This document shows, one piece after another, positions 14,150-18,989 of a DNA stretch of 18,989 bases; within the stretch, counting starts at the first letter, position 1, and each line of letters starts with the position of its first letter. The stretch is from Pseudomonadota bacterium (GTDB taxonomy: Bacteria > Pseudomonadota > Alphaproteobacteria > Rhizobiales > Devosiaceae): positions 1 through 18,989 of the forward strand of contig JAEZHZ010000039.1 in NCBI GenBank assembly GCA_023436745.1, in the 5' to 3' direction. The translations under genes and the position numbers were made by a program. A model generated the notes under the pieces. The model had not been told where the DNA came from. It saw only the letters and a program-made list of their open reading frames with translations, and did no database searches.

Positions 14150-15862
14150 TTGGATACCACGATCGACGCCCCCGCCCCGCTGCGCCCCTGGATCGCCAGC
14201 TATCCGGAGGGCATTGTCTGGGACACCGAGCTCGACATACGCCCCGTGCACGAACAGGTGCTTGCTGCCTGCGCCAAGAACCCATCCGCTGTTGCTCTCG
14301 ACTTCCTCGGGGGCACCACGACCTTCGGCGAGCTTGCGCAGAAGATCGTTGCCCTGGCCGGAGCGCTGCAGTCTCAATTCGGAGTGACCAAGGGCACGCG
14401 CGTCGCGCTGATGCTGCCAAACACGCCGTTCTATCCCATTGCCTACTACGCCGTGCTTCGCGCTGGCGGCACGGTCGTGAACTGCAATCCGCTCTATACC
14501 GTGCACGAATTGTCCCACATCACCGCCAACGCAGGTGCCGACCTGATGATCACGCTGGACCTCCAGCAGATCTTCGAGAAAGCCGAGAAGCTGGTCCAGG
14601 CCGGTCACGTCAAGTCGCTGGTCGCCTGCCATTTCCCCGACGCCCTGCCGCTGGTGAAGAAGGTCCTGTTCTCCGTCGCTAAGCGCAAGGATCTGGCTCG
14701 TCTCGCCGCCTCCCCGGTCCGGGACCGGATCACCAGACTTTCCGATCTCCTCGCCCGCCGCGACACGCCGACCGCCGTGTTGATCGATCCGGCCACCGAC
14801 ATCGCCGTCCAGCAATATACCGGCGGCACCACCGGCATCCCCAAGGGCGCCCTGCTCACGCACGCCAACATCGCCGCCAACATGAGTCAGATCGACAAAT
14901 GGGGCTGCGGGCTGTTCTACCCGCCCAGCAAGGTCGTGGCGGTACTGCCCTTCTTCCACATCTTCGCGATGACCGTGTGCATGAATGTGCCCCTGTGCAA
15001 CGGCGCGCAGGTTGTCATGCTGCCCCGGTTCGAGCTCAAGGCCCTGCTCGACCTCTTCACCCGCACCCGGCCCAATGTCATGCCGGCGGTACCCACGCTG
15101 CTCAACGCCATCGCCCGGGCGGACAACGTCACCGCCGACCAGATTTCGAGCCTCGAAGTCGCCATCTCCGGCGGGGCTGCCTTGCCTGACGAGGTGCGCC
15201 AGGCCTTTGCCAGGAAGTCGAGCGCCATCCTTGCCGAAGGCTACGGGCTGACCGAAGCGTCTCCGGTGGTTTGCTGCGCCGCACTGCGCGTGCCTTCCAA
15301 GCCCATGTCCATCGGCCTGCCCCTGCCGTCCACTGATATCCGCTTCGTCGACATCGACACCGGAAAGCCTGTGGGGATCGGTGAGGACGGCGAGCTTCAG
15401 GTGAAGGGCGCCCAGGTCATGCCGGGCTACTACAACGACGCCGAAGCAACCAGGAACGCCTTCCAGGACGGCTGGCTGCGCACCGGCGATGTCGGCCACA
15501 TGGACGAGGATGGCTATGTCTTTCTGGTCGACCGCATCAAGGACCTGATCATCAGTTCGGGCTTCAACGTCTATCCACGCACGATCGAGGAGGCGCTGAT
15601 GGCACATGACGCGGTGGAGGAAACCAACGTCATCGGCGTGCCCGACGAGTACCGCGGCGAAGCTCCGGTGGCCTTCGTCAAGCTGCAGGACGGCGCCACC
15701 ATCACCGAGGAGGAACTGAAGAAGTTCATCTCGGAGCGCCTCAACAAGATCGAGATGCCCAGGGAGATCGTGTTCAAGGACGCATTGCCCAAGACTCTGA
15801 TCGGCAAGCTCAGCAAGAAGGAGCTGCGGGAGGAATACGCAGCCACGAGAGGCAAGCCGTGA
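14150..15862 (+). CDS. fadD: Long-chain acyl-CoA synthetase (FadD type, AMP-forming)
   Basis: Activates fatty acids with ATP and CoA to acyl-CoA, by way of an acyl-AMP, supplying the FadE-FadJ-FadI cycle. It has 570 residues. Motifs of the adenylating superfamily are intact: P-loop YTGGTTGIPKG (223-233), GYGLTE (364-369), the fatty acyl-CoA synthetase signature from GWLRTGDVGH (441-450) to the hinge region DRIKDLI (461-467), and the C-terminal catalytic Lys553 in IGKLSKKELR. I chose TTG at 14150 because GAGGAGG lies seven bases ahead and the protein then has the normal N-terminus. The ATG at 14045 precedes the promoter and can be excluded. The 3' end overlaps merR by four bases. Chain-length preference is not readable; medium-chain substrates are possible. 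Confidence 0.92.
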   Translation: MDTTIDAPAPLRPWIASYPEGIVWDTELDIRPVHEQVLAACAKNPSAVALDFLGGTTTFGELAQKIVALAGALQSQFGVTKGTRVALMLPNTPFYPIAYYAVLRAGGTVVNCNPLYTVHELSHITANAGADLMITLDLQQIFEKAEKLVQAGHVKSLVACHFPDALPLVKKVLFSVAKRKDLARLAASPVRDRITRLSDLLARRDTPTAVLIDPATDIAVQQYTGGTTGIPKGALLTHANIAANMSQIDKWGCGLFYPPSKVVAVLPFFHIFAMTVCMNVPLCNGAQVVMLPRFELKALLDLFTRTRPNVMPAVPTLLNAIARADNVTADQISSLEVAISGGAALPDEVRQAFARKSSAILAEGYGLTEASPVVCCAALRVPSKPMSIGLPLPSTDIRFVDIDTGKPVGIGEDGELQVKGAQVMPGYYNDAEATRNAFQDGWLRTGDVGHMDEDGYVFLVDRIKDLIISSGFNVYPRTIEEALMAHDAVEETNVIGVPDEYRGEAPVAFVKLQDGATITEEELKKFISERLNKIEMPREIVFKDALPKTLIGKLSKKELREEYAATRGKP

Positions 15863-16251
15863 CGCACGCCGAAACGGAAGGGCGGGAGCTCTATTCGATC
15901 GCGGATCTCGCGCGGGAGTTCGGCATCTCGACCCGGGCGATCCGCTTCTATGAGGCCAAGGGATTGCTCTCGCCCGAGCGACTGGGCTCGACACGCGTGT
16001 TCCGCCGCCGGGACCGCGCCCGCCTGATCCTGATCCTCAGGGGCAAGCGCCTGGGCTTCTCGCTGCGCGATATTTCCGACTATCTCGGCCTCTACGACGC
16101 CGATCGGACCCAGCAGGTGCATCTGCTGGCGGAGAAGGTCAACGACCGGCTCCAGGCGCTCGAGCGCCAGCGCACCGACCTGGAGACTACCATCTCCGAA
16201 CTCCAGGAGATCCGGAAGCTCGCTGTCGAGCGACTTGAGGAGGCGGGCTAG
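15859..16251 (+). CDS. MerR-family transcriptional regulator, probable regulator of the fad genes (LiuR-like)
   Basis: A 130-residue regulator. The winged helix-turn-helix lies at about 12-78: YSIADLAREFGISTRAIRFY, then EAKGLLSPER and RLGFSLRDISDYLGLYD. A long amphipathic helix (about 85-128) follows for dimer formation. No cysteine is present, so it is not a metal or redox sensor of the classic MerR kind. The short length leaves little room for an effector domain. The GTG start overlaps the fadD stop as GTGA, so the two are translated together. Autoregulation is expected because a palindrome overlaps the promoter of its own operon. LiuR-type MerR proteins control acyl-CoA and branched-chain amino acid catabolism in proteobacteria and respond to acyl-CoA; the assignment is by resemblance and context only. 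Confidence 0.88.
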   Translation: MTHAETEGRELYSIADLAREFGISTRAIRFYEAKGLLSPERLGSTRVFRRRDRARLILILRGKRLGFSLRDISDYLGLYDADRTQQVHLLAEKVNDRLQALERQRTDLETTISELQEIRKLAVERLEEAG

Positions 16252-16278
16252 AGCCCGGGGCCGCGGTTGCCGTTAGGC

Positions 16279-17853
16279 TCACGTCGCGCCCACGAACACC
16301 GCCATGTCCTCGAGCGTCGCCGCCTCGCTCGCCGGCTTGTCCCAGCGTATCCGGTTGATCCGGGGAAACCTGAGCGCCACCCCCGACTTGTGCCGCCCTG
16401 ACTGCTGCGCGGAGTCGAAGGCGACCTCGAACACCAGTTCCTTCTTCACCTCCCGGACCGGCCCGAAGGCTGCGACCGTGTTGGCGCGGATCCACCGGTC
16501 GAGCTGTTTCAGTTCCTCGTCGGTGAAACCGAAATAGGCTTTGCCGATTGGGACGATCTCGTTCCCCTTCCACACCCCGAATGTGTAATCCGAATAGTAC
16601 GAGCTGCGCTTGCCATGTCCGCGCTGTGCATACATCAGGATGGCGTCCACCACGTTCGGGTCGCGCTTCCACTTGAACCAGTAGCCCTTGGGTCGGCCCG
16701 GCACATAGGGTGACGATCTCAGCTTGATCATCACCCCCTCGTGGCCGTGCTCGTCGGCCCCCTGCCGGCGTAACGCCGCGAGCGCTTCCCAGCCCTCGAA
16801 TGGCAACACCTCGGAGAGGTCCAGCCGCGTCTGCGGCGTCCGCTCGAACCACGCTTCCAGCCGCTGGCGGCGCTCCTCCCAGCCGAGCGCACGAATATCC
16901 TCGTCGCCGTCGAACAGCATGTCGTAGACCCGCACAAATGCCGGCAGTTCCTTGAGCTGCTTCTGCGTCGCGACCTTCCGGTTCAGGCGCTGTTGCAGGT
17001 CGTTGAAGCTCCTTGCATCGAAATCATGCCCTACCAGCAGCTCTCCATCGAGCACCCCCTGCCCCATGGCATTCTCGATGACATCGGGGAACGCCGCGGC
17101 GATGTCGTCGCCGGTGCGCGAGAACAGCGATGCCGTACCCTTGCCCAGCACCAGCTGCACACGGATGCCGTCCCACTTCCACTCTGCCGAGAAATCACTG
17201 GGATCGAGCTTGCCGAAATCTGCCTCCTCGATCGGGTTCGACAGCATCAGCGGGTGAAAGCGCGCTGCATGGTCGATGTCGGGCCGCTCCGCCCTGCCCT
17301 CCAGCCAGGCGAACAGTTCCGTGTAGGGCGGCATCACCCCGTGCCAGACCTCCTCGATCGCCTGCAGCTCAATCCCGCTCATCTCCGCAAGGGCCGTCTT
17401 TGCCAGCCGGGCGGAAACCCCGATGCGCAAGGCGCCCGTCGCAAGCTTCACCAGCGCCCAGCGCTCGTGTATCTCCGCCCGCGTCAGCAGTGCCCCGATC
17501 AGGTTCGGCAGTTCCGACTTGCTGGTTGTGTTGAACAACTCGATCAGTTCGGTGAGCGACGGCAGGTCGCCACCCGCCTCGCGGTGCGGCCAGATCAACG
17601 CGATGGTCTCGCCGAGATCGCCGACATAGTCGTAGCTCATGCCGAACAGCACCGGATCGACCTCGCGCAGCACGGTGTCGCGCAACAGCGCCGGCTTGAC
17701 GTTGCGAAAGCTCAGCGCCCCGGTCAGCACTGCGAGCGCAAAGCCGCGGTCAGGGTCCGGCGTTTCGCGAAAATAGGCCGTCATCGCTGCCAGCTTGCGC
17801 GTGCGTGACGGTGTCAGCGCCAGCAATTCCAGCAGTTGCGCGAACCGCTTCAT
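16279..17853 (-). CDS. ATP-dependent DNA ligase of the ligase-associated repair cluster (PP_1105-like)
   Basis: Seals nicks in DNA with ATP; 524 residues. The N-terminal region (about 1-210) is the helical DNA-binding part of this bacterial class. The nucleotidyltransferase core has motif I KWDGIR with the lysine to be adenylated (Lys226), SRTGDD (245-250), DGELL (269-273), EGVMIK (372-377) and FKWKR (393-397). An OB-fold end carries the motif RFPRINRIRWDK (495-506). It differs from LigD by having no polymerase or phosphoesterase domain. The ATG at 17853 overlaps the exonuclease stop as ATGA. A frame open to 17970 lies inside the exonuclease gene and is rejected. Ligases of this class occur with an exonuclease, an Lhr-type helicase and a metallophosphoesterase and have been linked to cisplatin-type damage response. 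Confidence 0.92.
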   Translation of the reverse strand: MKRFAQLLELLALTPSRTRKLAAMTAYFRETPDPDRGFALAVLTGALSFRNVKPALLRDTVLREVDPVLFGMSYDYVGDLGETIALIWPHREAGGDLPSLTELIELFNTTSKSELPNLIGALLTRAEIHERWALVKLATGALRIGVSARLAKTALAEMSGIELQAIEEVWHGVMPPYTELFAWLEGRAERPDIDHAARFHPLMLSNPIEEADFGKLDPSDFSAEWKWDGIRVQLVLGKGTASLFSRTGDDIAAAFPDVIENAMGQGVLDGELLVGHDFDARSFNDLQQRLNRKVATQKQLKELPAFVRVYDMLFDGDEDIRALGWEERRQRLEAWFERTPQTRLDLSEVLPFEGWEALAALRRQGADEHGHEGVMIKLRSSPYVPGRPKGYWFKWKRDPNVVDAILMYAQRGHGKRSSYYSDYTFGVWKGNEIVPIGKAYFGFTDEELKQLDRWIRANTVAAFGPVREVKKELVFEVAFDSAQQSGRHKSGVALRFPRINRIRWDKPASEAATLEDMAVFVGAT

Positions 17854-18860
17854 TCCTCCGTCACCTCGTCGCCATCGTCCTCGAAGCCGATGATGTTGAG
17901 GGCGTCCGCGTCGAGCCCCTGCTGCCGGCACCAGTAGACCAGCGCATCCTCGCGCCCGTGCGTCACCCAAACCGTGTTGGCTCCGGTCTCGCGGATCGTC
18001 TGGTTGAGTTCACCCCAGTCACAATGGTCGGAAATCACCAGCGGCAGCTCGACAAGAGCCTGTCGCGCCCGCTGCTTGACGCTCATCCAGCCCGAGGCCT
18101 GGCAAGTCACCGGATCGGGGAAGCGCCGGCTCCAGCGGTCCCGGATGGCCGAAGGCGGCGCGATCACGATCTGGCCGGCCATCGCCGCCTTGGGCATTCC
18201 GGTCGCCGGCACCAGCTGCCCCAGCGGCACACCGAGCTCCTCGTACAGCGCACAGAGCCGGATCATTGCGCCATGGAGGTAGATCGGCTGGTCCCAGCCC
18301 GCATCGCGCACCAGCCCCATGACCCGCTGCGCCTTGCCGAGCGAATAGCAGCCGACCAGATGCGCCCGCTCCGGCTGCTTGCCGACCGATTGCAGCAACC
18401 GCCCGATCTCCACCTGCGGAAGCGGATGCTGGAACACCGGCAGGCCGAAGGTTGCCTCCGTGATCAACAGGTCGCACTCGACAAGTTCATAGGGCTGCGC
18501 CGTCCGGTCGGCGAGGCGTTTGTAGTCGCCCGTGACCACGACCCTCTCTCCACCCTGCTCGATCAGCACCTGCGCCGAACCGAGGATGTGACCCGCAGGA
18601 AAGAACGTGATCGTCACGCCCCCTTCAAGATGCACGGGCACGCCGAAATCCAGCGGCTCGAACCGTCCGGCACAGTCCTCTCCGTAGCGAACCTTCATGA
18701 TCTCGATGGTGTCGGGCGTCGCCAGCACCGCGCCGTGACCGCTGCGCGCATGATCGGCATGACCGTGGGTGACGATCGCCCGGTCCCTTGGGACGGCAGG
18801 ATCGACATAGGCGTCGATGGCCCGGATATGGAGATTGCGATCGATGATCGGCTGACGCAT
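17850..18860 (-). CDS. Ligase-associated DNA exonuclease (MBL-fold, beta-CASP-like)
   Basis: A predicted metal-dependent nuclease of 336 residues that works with the following ligase in DNA repair. The metallo-beta-lactamase metal motif HGHADH is at 32-37. Further metal ligands are probably His91 (in PAGHILGSA), Asp112 (in TGDYKRL) and, in the beta-CASP-type half, His279 (in ISDHCDW) and His301 (in VTHGRE). TEATFG (134-139) is also typical of the family. The pattern matches the putative exonuclease always found next to this ligase class, and not RNase J, which is longer. The ATG at 18860 has TTGAGGAG just ahead. It is the first gene of a two-gene operon in the window. The helicase and phosphoesterase partners are not seen in the window. 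Confidence 0.92.
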   Translation of the reverse strand: MRQPIIDRNLHIRAIDAYVDPAVPRDRAIVTHGHADHARSGHGAVLATPDTIEIMKVRYGEDCAGRFEPLDFGVPVHLEGGVTITFFPAGHILGSAQVLIEQGGERVVVTGDYKRLADRTAQPYELVECDLLITEATFGLPVFQHPLPQVEIGRLLQSVGKQPERAHLVGCYSLGKAQRVMGLVRDAGWDQPIYLHGAMIRLCALYEELGVPLGQLVPATGMPKAAMAGQIVIAPPSAIRDRWSRRFPDPVTCQASGWMSVKQRARQALVELPLVISDHCDWGELNQTIRETGANTVWVTHGREDALVYWCRQQGLDADALNIIGFEDDGDEVTEE

Positions 18861-18889
18861 GGCTCCTCAACGTTCCGCGGCATCGGCGG

Positions 18890-18918
18890 TTCAACGCTCT
18901 CGCCAGACGCAGTATGAC
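18890..18918 (+). promoter_or_regulatory. Candidate divergent promoter at the right edge
   Basis: On + TTCAAC (18890-18895), 17 bases and TATGAC (18913-18918) form a promoter-like pair. On - TTCATG (18939-18934), 17 bases and CATACT (18916-18911) form another, for the exonuclease gene, so the two -10 boxes would overlap. Both are weak matches. Confidence 0.28.
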
Positions 18919-18948
18919 CGGCAGGGCAAGAGACATGAAGGGACCAGC

Positions 18949-18989
18949 ATGCGCCGCTCCGACCATCCCGCCGGCACCGTCCACCGCCT
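18949..18989 (+). CDS. Possible start of an unidentified gene, cut by the window edge
   Basis: An ATG at 18949 with AAGGGA five bases ahead opens a frame that runs to the window end (MRRSDHPAGTVHR). A second ATG at 18935 in another frame also stays open. The 13 residues are too few to identify a family. It would be divergent to the exonuclease gene, with the promoter-like pair at 18890-18918 upstream. Confidence 0.25.
   Translation, partial: MRRSDHPAGTVHR

Noticed and set aside
13979..15994. Open frame of 671 codons on - across fadD
   Set aside because: It is antisense to a gene with all acyl-CoA synthetase motifs. It shows no family motif, and long antisense frames are expected in GC-rich coding DNA.
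16252..16278. Terminator between merR and the ligase gene
   Set aside because: The 27-base gap is GC-rich and has only a poor AGCC/GGCT pairing with no T-tract on either strand.
1..18989. Mobile element, phage, CRISPR array, tRNA or rRNA
   Set aside because: No transposase, integrase, terminal repeats, regular direct repeats or RNA gene signature was seen. Gene order and codon style look uniformly chromosomal.

Overview
The window looks like GC-rich chromosomal DNA of an alphaproteobacterium. The order Hyphomicrobiales (Rhizobiales), perhaps near Devosia/Pelagibacterium, is my best guess. This rests on recalled family resemblance: a cysteine-free L36, an Omp25/31-like barrel, a MerR gene placed beside a FadE/FadJ/FadI set, and an ATP-dependent ligase paired with a ligase-associated exonuclease. 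No database was searched. I see no insertion sequence, phage gene, tRNA, rRNA or CRISPR array.

Layout. (1) 1-792: 3' part of pyruvate kinase on +, ending at a two-way terminator shared with a convergent outer-membrane beta-barrel gene (866-1552, -). (2) 1700-1965: the single-gene unit for type B L36, with its own promoter, a terminator-like leader hairpin and a strong terminator. (3) 2081-7641 (-): a five-gene oligopeptide ABC importer, oppA-oppB-oppC-oppD-oppF, with tightly overlapping genes and a stable hairpin after oppA. (4) 7884-16251: a fatty acid beta-oxidation locus built around one divergent promoter region. Leftward run fadE, a fadJ-type bifunctional gene, a fadI-type thiolase and a 50-residue membrane protein. 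Rightward run a fadD-type acyl-CoA synthetase and an overlapping MerR-family regulator. Two 16-bp ACGT-type palindromes lie in the promoter region, one over each predicted -35 box. (5) 16279-18860 (-): a ligase-associated DNA repair pair, the MBL-fold exonuclease gene overlapping the ATP-dependent DNA ligase gene. A divergent + gene may begin at the right edge.

How the genes work together. FadD activates fatty acids, FadE makes the 2-enoyl-CoA, FadJ hydrates and oxidises it, and FadI cleaves off acetyl-CoA, so the locus encodes a complete cycle plus its probable regulator. The Opp operon brings in peptides as a separate carbon and nitrogen source. An 11-bp sequence near the predicted start of both the opp and fadE transcripts hints at shared control, but weakly.

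Most of the window is ordinary chromosome. The best leads are the MerR/palindrome circuit, the uncharacterised small membrane protein joined to the thiolase gene, and the structured leaders ahead of ykgO and fadE.
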